In this document: piece after piece, positions 43,475-52,438 of the stretch | How the letters are laid out: every line of letters begins with the position of its first letter | How positions within the stretch are numbered: the stretch's first letter is position 1 | Assembly: GCF_036924715.1 (NCBI RefSeq) | Contig: NZ_JAZHSB010000001.1 | Span: 5,633,001-5,697,000, forward strand | DNA from: Bradyrhizobium sp. AZCC 1721 | GTDB taxonomy: Bacteria > Pseudomonadota > Alphaproteobacteria > Rhizobiales > Xanthobacteraceae | DNA length: 64,000 bases | Reading direction: 5' to 3' | Notes under the pieces: model-generated | What the model was told of the DNA's origin: nothing | The model's database searches: none | What the model saw: the letters and a program-made list of their open reading frames with translations, nothing else | Translations under genes and position numbers: made by a program

Positions 43475-43808
43475 GCAACGCTTACACGGGTCGAACGTCA
43501 GTACATCCGTGCAATTCGACCTTTTTCGTTGGTATCGAATTTAGGTTGCCGGGGAGTTAATCGGCGTGGCGTGCGTGCTACACGCAAGACATCGCGCAAT
43601 TTTTCCGGATCGCATGAGAAGTGTTGGTAAATGGCCGCTCGATGAAAGTGGTAAACATCCCGTCAACGAAGATGATGAAGAGATTCTTGCGCGGCTCACT
43701 CACCTCGCAATGGCGCGAGTTCCAATTCACTGTGTCGCGCTGAAGCGTTTGAGTTCGTCATTGCTGTCGATGAATTGCGACGACCCTCACCTAGGCAGCA
43801 AAACGCAA
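43475..43808. other. Intergenic region upstream of the wall hydrolase gene
   Basis: About 330 bases. The right end is the terminator of ppdK and the left part must hold the promoter of the SleB-type gene. I see no supported gene. An open frame 43566-43937 on the plus strand runs across the terminator into ppdK and has no ribosome site. Confidence 0.5.
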
Positions 43809-43832
43809 ATGCCCGGGACAAAGCCCGGGCAT
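43809..43832 (-). terminator. Rho-independent terminator of ppdK
   Basis: ATGCCCGGG and CCCGGGCAT pair around a six-base loop; on the minus strand TTTGCGTTTTGC follows. It lies 32 bases past the ppdK stop. Confidence 0.75.
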
Positions 43833-43864
43833 CACGTCGTGTTCGTAATCGTATCGAAGAAGCC

Positions 43865-46735
43865 CTACGCCTGGCTCTCAATCTTCTTGCCGAGCGCGGC
43901 CTGCGCGGCGGCGAGGCGCGCAATCGGCACGCGGTAGGGCGAGCACGAAACGTAGTCGAGCCCGATCTCGTGGCAGAACGCCACCGAGGCGGGATCACCG
44001 CCATGCTCACCGCAAATGCCGACCTTCAAATTGGGCCGTGTCTTGCGACCACGGGTGACGCCGATCTTCACCAGCTCGCCCACGCCATCGCGATCGACCG
44101 AGATGAACGGATCGATCTCGAGAATTCCCTTGCTGACATAGGTGCCGAGGAAACTCGCGGCGTCGTCGCGGCTGATGCCGTAGGTAGTCTGGGTCAGGTC
44201 GTTGGTGCCGAACGAGAAGAACTCCGCGGTCTGGGCGACATCGCCGGCCAGCAGGCACGCACGCGGCAGCTCGATCATCGTACCAACTTGATAAGCGAGC
44301 TTCTTGCCGGTCTCCTTCATCACCGCCTGCGCGGTGGCGTCGATCCGCGCCTTGACCAGGTCGAACTCGGCCTTGGTCGCGATCAGCGGCACCATCACCT
44401 CGAGGCCGACGGCCTCGCCGGTGCGCTTCTCGGCTTCTACCGCCGCTTCGAAGATCGCGCGCGCCTGCATTTCGGCGATCTCAGGATAGGCGATCGCAAG
44501 ACGGCAGCCGCGGAAGCCCAGCATCGGGTTGAACTCGGCGAGATCACGGGCGCGATCGGCGAGCTTGCGCGGATCGGTGTTCATCGCGCGCGCGACTTCC
44601 TCGATCTCGGCCTGGGTGTGCGGCAGGAATTCATGCAGCGGCGGATCGAGCAGGCGGATCGTGACGGGCAGGCCCTTCATGATCTCGAACAACTCGACAA
44701 AATCGGCGCGCTGCATCGGCAACAGTTTTGACAGCGCCGCGCGGCGCGACTGTTCGTCCTCGGAAAGGATCATCTCGCGCACGGTGCGGATGCGGGTTTC
44801 CTCGAAGAACATGTGCTCGGTGCGGCACAGCCCGATGCCCTCGCCGCCGAATTTTATCGCGGTGCGCGCATCTTCCGGCGTGTCGGCGTTGACGCGAACT
44901 CCGAGCTTGCGAACCTGATCGGCCCAGCCCATCAGCGTGCCGAACTCGCCCGACAGTTTCGGCTCGATCATCGGCATCTTGCCGGCCAGCACCTGGCCGA
45001 GCGAGCCGTCGATGGTGATGACGTCGCCGGTCTTGAAGGTGCGCGAGCCGACGCTCATGGTGCCGCGGCCATAGTCGACGCGAATGGCACCGCAGCCGGA
45101 AACGCAGGGCTTGCCCATGCCGCGCGCCACCACCGCGGCGTGCGAAGTCATGCCGCCGCGGGTGGTCAAAATGCCTTCGGCGGCGTGCATGCCGTGAATG
45201 TCTTCCGGACTGGTTTCGACGCGCACCAGAATGACGTTGCGGCCGTCGGCCTGAAGTTTCGCGGCTTCATCGGACGAGAACACGATCTCGCCGGATGCGG
45301 CGCCGGGCGAGGCCGGCAGGCCGGTCGCGATCACGTCGCGCTTGGCCTGGGGATCGATGGTCGGATGCAGCAATTGATCCAGCGAAGCCGGATCGATCCG
45401 CATCACCGCGTCCTTCTTTGAGATCAGGCCTTCATTGGCGAGCTCGACCGCGATGCGCAGCGCTGCCTTCGCGGTGCGCTTTCCACCGCGGGTCTGCAGC
45501 ATCCACAACTTGCCCTGCTCGACCGTGAACTCCATGTCCTGCATGTCGCGATAGTGCTTTTCGAGCAGCGTGTAGAACCGCGTCAGCTCCTTGAAGGCCT
45601 CCGGCATCGCGCTTTCCATCGACGGCTTGTCGGAACCGGATTCCTGGCGCGCTTCCTCGGTGATGTCCTGCGGCGTGCGGATGCCCGCCACCACGTCCTC
45701 ACCCTGCGCGTTGATCAGGAATTCGCCGTACAGCTTGCTCTCGCCGGTCGAAGGATTGCGCGTGAACGCGACGCCGGTCGCGGACGTTTCGCCCATGTTG
45801 CCGAACACCATGGCCTGCACGTTGACCGCGGTGCCCCAGGATTCCGGGATGTCGTGCAGGCGGCGGTAGGTCACTGCACGCGCATTCATCCAGGATGAGA
45901 ACACCGCGCCGATCGCGCCCCACAATTGCTCGTGCGGATCCTGCGGGAAATCCCTGCCGGTCTCGCGCGCCACCGCTTCCTTGTACTTGCCGACCAGTTC
46001 GACCCAGTCGTCGCCGGTGAGATCAGTGTCGAGCGTGTAGCCCTGGCTGTCCTTGAAGGTGTCGAGAATGTCCTCGAAGTGATGATGCTCGAAGCCGAGC
46101 ACCACGTCCGAATACATCGTGATGAAGCGGCGATAGCTGTCATAGGCAAAGCGGCGATCGCCGGAGAGTTCGGCGAGCGCTTCGACCGTTTTGTCGTTGA
46201 GGCCGAGATTGAGCACGGTGTCCATCATGCCCGGCATCGACGCGCGGCCGCCGGAACGAACCGACACCAGCAGCGGATTTTTCGAGTCGCCGAATGCCTT
46301 GCCGGTCAGCTTGCCGACATACTCAAGCGCCTTCTCGACCTGCGCCTTCAGCGCGGGCGGATAGGTTTTGTCATGCGCGTAGAAATAGGTGCAGACCGAG
46401 GTAGGAATGGTGAAGCCCGGAGGCACCGGCAGGCCCAAATTGGCCATCTCGGCAAGGTTGGCGCCCTTGCCGCCGAGCAAGTCGCGCAGGCCCGCTTTGC
46501 CCTCTGCCTTGCCGTCCCCGAAGGTATAGACCCACTTGCCGGATTTTACCGCCTCGGCGGCAGGCTTGCGGACGGCAGCCTTCTTGGCCGCGGCCTTGGC
46601 GACCGGCTTGGCCGGGGCCTTCTTCAGCGCCTTGCGGGCCGAGGCCTGCGGCGCGGCCTTCGGCCGGGCGGATGGCTTTGATTTCGCTACAGATTTCACT
46701 GCAGCCTTCTTGGACTTCGCGACGGCTTTGGCCAT
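43865..46735 (-). CDS. ppdK: Pyruvate, phosphate dikinase
   Basis: 956 residues from ATG 46735; the TTG three codons earlier is less likely. Residues 1-65 are a Lys/Ala/Pro-rich basic tail absent from most PPDKs. Then come the ATP-grasp domain (GGKGANLAEMANLGLPVPPGF near residue 87), the phosphohistidine loop GGMTSHAAVVARGMGKPC, and the TIM-barrel PEP/pyruvate domain with RTEHMFFE, LGFRGCR and the catalytic Cys in GICGEHGGDP. It interconverts pyruvate, ATP and Pi with PEP, AMP and PPi in the cytoplasm, as a gluconeogenic or PPi-linked step. The gene ends at a clear terminator. Confidence 0.96.
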   Translation of the reverse strand: MAKAVAKSKKAAVKSVAKSKPSARPKAAPQASARKALKKAPAKPVAKAAAKKAAVRKPAAEAVKSGKWVYTFGDGKAEGKAGLRDLLGGKGANLAEMANLGLPVPPGFTIPTSVCTYFYAHDKTYPPALKAQVEKALEYVGKLTGKAFGDSKNPLLVSVRSGGRASMPGMMDTVLNLGLNDKTVEALAELSGDRRFAYDSYRRFITMYSDVVLGFEHHHFEDILDTFKDSQGYTLDTDLTGDDWVELVGKYKEAVARETGRDFPQDPHEQLWGAIGAVFSSWMNARAVTYRRLHDIPESWGTAVNVQAMVFGNMGETSATGVAFTRNPSTGESKLYGEFLINAQGEDVVAGIRTPQDITEEARQESGSDKPSMESAMPEAFKELTRFYTLLEKHYRDMQDMEFTVEQGKLWMLQTRGGKRTAKAALRIAVELANEGLISKKDAVMRIDPASLDQLLHPTIDPQAKRDVIATGLPASPGAASGEIVFSSDEAAKLQADGRNVILVRVETSPEDIHGMHAAEGILTTRGGMTSHAAVVARGMGKPCVSGCGAIRVDYGRGTMSVGSRTFKTGDVITIDGSLGQVLAGKMPMIEPKLSGEFGTLMGWADQVRKLGVRVNADTPEDARTAIKFGGEGIGLCRTEHMFFEETRIRTVREMILSEDEQSRRAALSKLLPMQRADFVELFEIMKGLPVTIRLLDPPLHEFLPHTQAEIEEVARAMNTDPRKLADRARDLAEFNPMLGFRGCRLAIAYPEIAEMQARAIFEAAVEAEKRTGEAVGLEVMVPLIATKAEFDLVKARIDATAQAVMKETGKKLAYQVGTMIELPRACLLAGDVAQTAEFFSFGTNDLTQTTYGISRDDAASFLGTYVSKGILEIDPFISVDRDGVGELVKIGVTRGRKTRPNLKVGICGEHGGDPASVAFCHEIGLDYVSCSPYRVPIARLAAAQAALGKKIESQA

Positions 46736-46827
46736 GGATTCCAACTATCCGAAAAAGGGAAGAAGATTGCGCGCCTTACACCATTTTGAGGGGTTCCGCG
46801 CAAGCCGCGAAACCCCGCTTTCCAGTG

Positions 46828-46983
46828 CTAGAACTTGAACATCTTGAGCACGCCAAGACCCACCAGGCCGACGAAGATCAAGTAGATCGCGACGATGTAG
46901 TTGAGCAGCCGCGGCATGATCAGGATGAATATCCCGGCGAGCAGAGCAACGATCGCGGGAACATGCGTGGCGGTGATGGTCAT
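46828..46983 (-). CDS. Small membrane protein (DUF3096-like)
   Basis: 51 residues from ATG 46983, with CTGGAGATTTCA directly upstream. Two hydrophobic helices make up nearly the whole protein (AIVALLAGIFILIMP, then YIVAIYLIFVGLVGLGVL), ending KMFKF. The pattern is that of DUF3096 small membrane proteins, of unknown role. The longer open frame to 47103 has no membrane-protein character in its first 40 codons. Confidence 0.82.
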   Translation of the reverse strand: MTITATHVPAIVALLAGIFILIMPRLLNYIVAIYLIFVGLVGLGVLKMFKF

Positions 46984-47225
46984 TGAAATCTCCAGATGAT
47001 CGGGGGGCGGGAAATCGAATCGAGGGCGGCAACTTAACCGCTGGCGCGGTTCGGGAATAGCAAGACGCTTAACCGCTTCAATGGGTTCCAGCCTCCGCAA
47101 CAATTCCCCAGAAATGTCGCGGATGAGGCCGCGCTTTTACCGGAACAATGCTGCACGCGATGAATTGGCCCGCATTGTGTGTGTGCTGGCGAAAGCCGGC
47201 ACCTCTTCTCGCGAAGGAGTTGACC

Positions 47226-47585
47226 ATGCGGAACAGACTATTTGCCATTGCGGCGATCGCGGGCGCGATGGCCGTCCCGATCGCGGCTCAGGCGCAATCC
47301 ACGATCGGCACAGGTGGCGGCAGCGCGGTCGTCATCGGTGAACATGTAGAAGGCATCGCGCCCGACGTGCGTCCGGCCTTCCGCGAATACATCGTGCGTG
47401 AGCGCGTGCCGAATTACACTATTTCCGAGCGTGTGACGGTTGGCGCCGTGCTGCCGGAAACCGGCGTGACCTACTACGACGTGCCGCAATCGTTCGGGGT
47501 GACGCCCTATCGCTACACCGTGGTGAACGGCCAGACGATATTGGTCGAACCGCGTTCGCGCCGCATCGTTCAGGTGGTCGATTGA
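47226..47585 (+). CDS. DUF1236-containing secreted protein
   Basis: 119 residues from ATG 47226, after GAAGGAGTTGACC. The signal peptide ends near AAQAQS. The remainder includes VRPAFREYIVRERV, VTVGAVLPETGVTYYDVP and FGVTPYRYTVVNGQTILVEP, the core of DUF1236, a periplasmic domain frequent in Bradyrhizobiaceae. The function is unknown. The upstream extension to 47148 is rejected because it lacks a ribosome site and precedes the signal peptide. Confidence 0.88.
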   Translation: MRNRLFAIAAIAGAMAVPIAAQAQSTIGTGGGSAVVIGEHVEGIAPDVRPAFREYIVRERVPNYTISERVTVGAVLPETGVTYYDVPQSFGVTPYRYTVVNGQTILVEPRSRRIVQVVD

Positions 47586-47657
47586 CCTTCAGTAGCCTGA
47601 ACGATTGGTCCGGGCGCCGCGCAAGCGGATGTGCGCGAGATACGACCGGACAAGAAG

Positions 47658-47692
47658 CCCCGCCCGGCGTCCCCTCCGGGCGGGGTCTTTCT
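47658..47692 (+). terminator. Rho-independent terminator of the DUF1236 gene
   Basis: CCCCGCCCGG pairs perfectly with CCGGGCGGGG across an eight-base loop and is followed by TCTTTCT. It lies 73 bases past the stop. Confidence 0.88.
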
Positions 47693-47707
47693 GTGCGCTC
47701 GTTCACT

Positions 47708-47842
47708 GTCGTGTCCCGGACGCGGTGCAGCGCGGAGCGATGCACCGCAGAGCCGGGACCTATGTATGATTGAGGCGAGATGGGCCCCGGCTTGGCAGCG
47801 CACCACTTCGTGCTGCGCAGCATCCGGGGCACGGGCAGCGGT
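47708..47842. repeat. Palindromic repeat, family E (GTGTCCCGGACGCGGTGCAGCG...)
   Basis: GTGTCCCGGACGCGGTGCAG at the left returns inverted as GGTGCATCGC/CGGGAC forms within the unit (GCACCGCAGAGCCGGGAC), followed by GGGCCCCGGC...GCATCCGGGGC. The first 24 bases recur exactly at 62066-62089. Confidence 0.75.
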
Positions 47843-47845
47843 CAG

Positions 47846-48448
47846 CTATTCCCTGATTTCCAATCCAGGCTTCTTCACCACCAGCCGGTGAATCTTCTTT
47901 CCCGATGAGGCGCTGACGATCTCTTCGTCGAGCAATACGGTCGCGGTCGTCAGCTCCGCCTGCACGACCGCCGGATCGAACGCGGCGTAAAGCCGTCCCT
48001 GCGCGTCGCGCTGATCGGCGCCCTCGGTGACGCGCCAGCTCAGATAGAGAATGCCGCTGGGCTTGACGATATCGAGCAGGCGGCGGACCGATGCCGCAAT
48101 CTCCTTGCGGTCGAGATGCATGATCACGGTTTCGCACAGCACGTTATCGAACGTGCCGATACCGCGCAGATCGGGCAATTCGGCATGCGCGAACTTGCAC
48201 GACGGATAGCGCCGGCGCGCTTCGTTGAGCAGGCCCTCCGAGGCGTCGAAGCCCATCGCCGAAAAGCCGTGGGTGTGAAGCCAGGCGACCTCGCGGCCGC
48301 AGCCGCAGCCGATATCGGCCGAATTGCCACCGCGCACGAAAAAGCGTTCGACGACTTCCTGCAGGTCGACGGGCGCCGGCTGACCGAGCCAGTCCTTCGC
48401 GCACGCCGCCGCATCCTGGTCATAAGCGGCGAGCGTCTGAGGATCCAT
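47846..48448 (-). CDS. Class I SAM-dependent methyltransferase
   Basis: 200 residues. The SAM-binding motif I is ADIGCGCGREVAWL (near residues 44-57), motif II MGFDASEGLL, and the post-core LCETVIMHL and VKPSGILYLSWRV follow. This is the ordinary methyltransf_11/25 fold. Nothing decides the substrate. The gene starts three bases after the glyS stop on the same strand, so it is probably cotranscribed with glyQ-glyS. Confidence 0.85.
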   Translation of the reverse strand: MDPQTLAAYDQDAAACAKDWLGQPAPVDLQEVVERFFVRGGNSADIGCGCGREVAWLHTHGFSAMGFDASEGLLNEARRRYPSCKFAHAELPDLRGIGTFDNVLCETVIMHLDRKEIAASVRRLLDIVKPSGILYLSWRVTEGADQRDAQGRLYAAFDPAVVQAELTTATVLLDEEIVSASSGKKIHRLVVKKPGLEIRE

Positions 48449-48451
48449 GGT

Positions 48452-50981
48452 CTAGCCTTCGATCTTGGAAAAATCCGCAACCGCGCGGGTCGCCGCGCGG
48501 ATTTCGTTCAGGAGTTTTAGTCGATTCTCGCGAACATCAGGTTCATCGGCATTGACCTTGACCTTGTCGAAGAACGCATCGACCGCGGGCCTCAGCTTCG
48601 CCATTGCGCTCATCGCCGCGGCGAAATCTTCCTTCTGCACTGCGGCTCCGGCCTCGCTCTTGACCTGGTCGATCGCCTTGGCGAGCGCCTTTTCTTCGGC
48701 AAGCGCGTAGAGCCCGGCATCTGGCGCACCGTCGAACGTGCGCTTGTCCTTTTTTTCCTCGATCGCGAGGATGTTACTCGCGCGCTTGGTCCCTGCAAGC
48801 AGGTTCTTGCCGTCGTCGGTGTCGAGGAACTTGCCGAGCGCCTCGACGCGACGGACGACCAGCAGCAGGTCATCCTGGCCTTCCAACGCAAAGACGGCGT
48901 CGACAAGATCATGACGCGCTCCTTGTTCGCGGAGTTGGACTTTCAGGCGATCCGCAAAGAAGGAAAGCAGATCCGTTGCATTCTTGCGAGTAAACCGAAT
49001 CAAATTGATATCTTCGACTGACCCCGGAGGCTGCCGGGACGGCCAAACGCTGAGATCTTTGTAATCTGAATGAGCAAGATTGAAGTCCGCTAAGGCAACA
49101 ATCCGCCCGATCAAACTGTTGGCATTACCTAGTGCCTCGCTCGCGGAAGAGACCTTCCAGCCAAACGTGTTGTTGTCCTCCCAGCAAACTTCAACATTCC
49201 GTCGCAGCGCCTCAGAATTTGCCAATGAGCCAAAGTTAAACTCACCACCGGGCTGCTTTTCGTCTTCGATCGCTCCGATCACGACTCCAATATACGAAGA
49301 AAGCAATCCGTCGTGATCAAGATACGCAGTCTCGAATGGAAATTCCTTCAATAACATCGCTATTTGATAATCGACGTCGCGGCCCGAGCTTTCTGTAATG
49401 CGCCGCCAAATAAGATACCCGGCACCGAATGCCAACCGCTGCCGAAACAGCCGTGCTAGAAAGTCAACTTGATCTATGCGGATTTGATTACTCAGAACGA
49501 TCCTGATGACGCCCAGCGCCGCCCGCCGCAACGCATAGGGGTCCTTGCTTCCCGTCGGTTTCTCGTCGATCGCCCAGAACCCGACCAGCGTGTCGATCTT
49601 GTCGGCCAGCGCCACCGCCACACTCACCGGATCGCTCGGCACGCGATCAGTCGGCCCCTGTGGCTTGTAATGGTCCTCGCTCGCGGCGGCGACGGAGGCG
49701 TCTTCGCCTTGCGCCTGCGCATAGTACTTCCCCATCAGGCCCTGCAGCTCCGGGAATTCGCCGACGACTTCGGTCAACAGATCGGCTTTTGCCAGATGCG
49801 CGGCTCGCTTGGCCTTCGCGACGTCGGCGCCGACCAGCGGCGCGATCTCGGCCGCCAGCCGTTCGATCCGTTTGATCCGCTCCGCCTGCGTGCCAAGCTT
49901 CTCGTGAAACACGATCTGCTCGAATTTTGGCAGCCGGCTCTCCAGCTTCGTCTTCAGGTCGGTCTCGTAGAAGAATTTTGCATCGCTCAACCGCGCGCGG
50001 ATCACGCGCTCGTTGCCGGCGACGATCACCTTGCCGCCGTCGGTCGCTTCAATGTTGGCAGTCAGAATAAATTTGTTGGCGAGCTTCCCGGTCTTGGGGT
50101 CGCGCACCACAAAGCATTTCTGGTTGTTGCGGATGGTGGCGCGGATCACTTCGCCCGGGATCGGCAGGAATTCCTCATCGAAGGAGCCCATCAGCGCGAC
50201 CGGCCATTCGACGAGGCCGGCGACCTCGTCCAAGAGCCCCTGGTCCTCGACCAGCTCAAAGCCTTGCGCGAACGCCAATTGCTTGGCGTCGGCGAGGATG
50301 ATGTCCTTGCGCGCCTGCGGATCGAGTACGACCTTCGCGGCCTTCAGCTTGGCTTCGTAATCCGCGAAGCGCCGCACCGGAATCGCCGACGGCGCCATGA
50401 AGCGGTGGCCGAACGTGGTCTGCCCGGCCTCGATGCCGTCGACGGAAAACTTTACCACATCGGGTTCTTCGGTCTCCGGACCGAAGGTCGCGATGATCGA
50501 GTGCAGCGGCCGCACCCAGGAGAGCGAACCCGATTTGGTCGAACGAGCGCCCCAGCGCATCGACTTCGGCCACGGGAAGGTTCGGATGATGACCGGCAGA
50601 ATCTCAGCGAGCACATCGATGGTGGCGCGGCCCGGCTTTTCGATCAGGGCGATGTAGAAGTCGCCCTTCTTCGGGTCGGTCTGGATCTTGGCGTCTTCGA
50701 TCCTGGCCAGACCGGTCGCCTTCAAGAATCCCTGGATCGCGGCATCGGGGCCGCCGACGCGCGGGCCGCGGCGCTCTTCCTTGAGGTCGGACTGCTGCGC
50801 CGGAACGCCGTGCACGGTCAGCGCCAGCCGCCGCGGCGTCGCGAACGCTTTCGCGCCTTCATAGACCAGGCCCTCCGCGACGAGCTTTGTCGGTCACCAT
50901 GCGGCGCAGATCGTCCGCCGCCTTCGCCTGCATGCGCGCGGGGATTTCCTCGGAAAACAATTCCAGCAGAAGATCAGGCAT
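48452..50981 (-). CDS. glyS: Glycyl-tRNA synthetase beta subunit (with frameshift)
   Basis: Start ATG 50981 (MPDLLLELFSEEIPARM), whose first base overlaps the glyQ stop (TGATG). At 50885-50888 the sequence reads GACAAAGCTCGTC where the expected protein (MVTDKLVAEGLVYEG) needs GACAAGCTCGTC, so one extra A shifts the frame; the remainder from 50815 onward is intact in the other frame. Restored length would be about 842 residues, longer than the roughly 690 of E. coli GlyS. The excess is a segment of about 150 residues between DPYALRRAALGVIRIVL and FFADRLKVQLREQG, encoded by DNA of clearly lower GC (48950-49500). The C-terminal DALR domain follows. The alpha2-beta2 enzyme charges tRNA-Gly. Since the gene is essential, the extra base is probably a sequence error. 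Confidence 0.9.
48950..49500 (-). other. Low-GC internal segment of glyS
   Basis: Lines of sequence here count about 42-52% G+C (for example 25 of 60 at 49321-49380), against above 60% on both sides. The encoded part, including LDHDGLLSSYIGVVIGAIED and WKVSSASEALGNANSLIGR, is in frame with the flanking GlyS sequence and free of stops. It may be an acquired or fast-evolving insertion in the variable region before the anticodon-binding domain. Confidence 0.65.
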
Positions 50982-51916
50982 CAGACCGCCCTGCCCGCTT
51001 CGGTGTGAACCCAGGCCTCGCCGCAGGCCTTTGCCAATTCGCGCACGCGCATGATGTAGCTCTGCCGCTCCGTCACCGAGATCGCGCCGCGCGCATCGAG
51101 CAGGTTGAAGACATGGCTCGCCTTGATGCACTGGTCATAGGCCGGCAGCGCCATCAGATGTTCTTTCTGATTACCGCCCTCCTTCCACCCGGCCGCGAGA
51201 TATTTCTTGCAAGCGTCTTCGGCCATCTTGAACTGCTCGAACAGCATCGCCGTATCGGTGTGCTCGAAATTGTGCCGGGAATATTCCTGCTCGGCCTGCA
51301 GGAAGACGTCACCATAGGTGACCTTGTCGGCGCCGTCGCGGCCATTGAAGTTGAGATCGTAGACGCGGTCGACGCCCTGCACATACATCGCAAGACGCTC
51401 GAGTCCGTAGGTGAGCTCGCCGGAAACGGGTGCGCATTCGACGCCCGCGACCTGCTGGAAGTAAGTGAACTGGCTGACTTCCATGCCGTCGCACCAGCAC
51501 TCCCAGCCCAGCCCCCATGCGCCAAGCGTCGGGCTTTCCCAATCGTCCTCGACGAAGCGGATGTCGTGCAGGCTCGAATCGATGCCGATCGCGGCCAGCG
51601 ACTTCAGGTACAGATCCTGAAGGTTCGGCGGCGACGGCTTCATGATCACCTGAAACTGATAATAGTGCTGCAGCCGGTTGGGGTTCTCGCCGTAGCGTCC
51701 GTCCTTCGGCCGGCGCGAGGGCTGCACATAGGCCGCATTCCAGCGCTTCGGCCCCAACGCGCGGAGTGTCGTCGCCGGATGGAAGGTGCCTGCGCCCATT
51801 TCCATGTCGTAGGGCTGCAGGATCACGCAGCCCTGCTCCGCCCAGAACCGCTGGAGAGCAAGGATGAAGCCCTGGAACGAACGTTCCGGGCGCATATGGG
51901 CAGGCAAAGCGTCCAT
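50981..51916 (-). CDS. glyQ: Glycyl-tRNA synthetase alpha subunit
   Basis: 311 residues from ATG 51916 (MDALPAHMRPERSFQG); ATG 51895 is also possible, and the longer frame to 52012 is not convincing. Class II motifs are present: QPYDMEMGAGTFHPATTLRA, NAAYVQPSRRPKDGRYGENP, and GWECWCDGMEVSQFTYFQQV. The alpha subunit holds most of the catalytic site for glycyl-adenylate formation and pairs with GlyS. It is intact, unlike the neighbouring glyS reading frame. Confidence 0.96.
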   Translation of the reverse strand: MDALPAHMRPERSFQGFILALQRFWAEQGCVILQPYDMEMGAGTFHPATTLRALGPKRWNAAYVQPSRRPKDGRYGENPNRLQHYYQFQVIMKPSPPNLQDLYLKSLAAIGIDSSLHDIRFVEDDWESPTLGAWGLGWECWCDGMEVSQFTYFQQVAGVECAPVSGELTYGLERLAMYVQGVDRVYDLNFNGRDGADKVTYGDVFLQAEQEYSRHNFEHTDTAMLFEQFKMAEDACKKYLAAGWKEGGNQKEHLMALPAYDQCIKASHVFNLLDARGAISVTERQSYIMRVRELAKACGEAWVHTEAGRAV

Positions 51917-52012
51917 CGGCAGAATCGGTCTCGCGAAGGGGGGTTTGAAGTGCGCGGGACCGTATCGGCGTAGGGGCAGGGAATCAAGGCGATGGAGCCT
52001 TGTATTCCTCAT

Positions 52013-52136
52013 GGTGAGAAGCGCGGCGGGCCGCGCGTCTCAGGACGATGCCAGCATCGCCGAACGAGCCATGAGGCCCCGAACGTGTGGGCCATCCTTC
52101 GAGACGCGGGCTGTCGCCCGCCCCTCAGGACGGAGG
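52013..52136. repeat. Intergenic repeat, family F
   Basis: CATGGTGAGAAGCGCGGCGG with GCGTCTCAGGACGATG, then CATCCTTCGAGACGCGGGCT with CCTCAGGACGGAGG. The two halves are inverted variants of one unit (GTGAGAAGCGC / TTCGAGACGC, TCAGGACGATG / TCAGGACGGAGG). The pattern resembles a dispersed element common in Bradyrhizobium. Confidence 0.65.
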
Positions 52137-52328
52137 CTAGCCCGGCCGGTAAGCGCCGGTGACGGGGTCGCGGCGCAGCGTTGGGATGTCGGCCGTCTGT
52201 GTGGCCTCGGCGACGCGCGCCAGCCGTGCCTCTTCGAGTTCCCTGTTGATGCGGACGGCGGTCTTGTAGGCCCAGCGGACCACGGCGAGCCCTCCCAGGG
52301 CACCCGCGAATGCGATCAGCGGCGGCAT
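52137..52328 (-). CDS. Small membrane-anchored hypothetical protein
   Basis: 63 residues. An N-terminal hydrophobic helix (PLIAFAGALGGLAVVRWAY) is followed by a charged helix (INRELEEARLARVAEA) and the tail TLRRDPVTGAYRPG. It looks like a single-pass protein with a cytoplasmic tail. The function is unknown. Located between glyQ and the S49 peptidase gene on the same strand. Confidence 0.7.
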   Translation of the reverse strand: MPPLIAFAGALGGLAVVRWAYKTAVRINRELEEARLARVAEATQTADIPTLRRDPVTGAYRPG

Positions 52329-52438
52329 CGGTCGATCCTTGTCGTTCAGGTGTCAGCCCCCAATGGCTCGCATTCTCGCCGAAGCCGGCCTGCATCGCAA
52401 TTACGCTTTTGGGACTAAATGGCGCGGGTACCCCCGGC

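Noticed and set aside
43566..43937. Plus-strand open frame between the wall hydrolase gene and ppdK
   Set aside because: It crosses the ppdK terminator and the end of ppdK, has no ribosome site, and shows no recognisable domain.
49469..51973. Plus-strand open frame of 834 codons
   Set aside because: Antisense of glyS and glyQ. Its length reflects high GC and lack of stops; the minus strand carries clear class II synthetase motifs.
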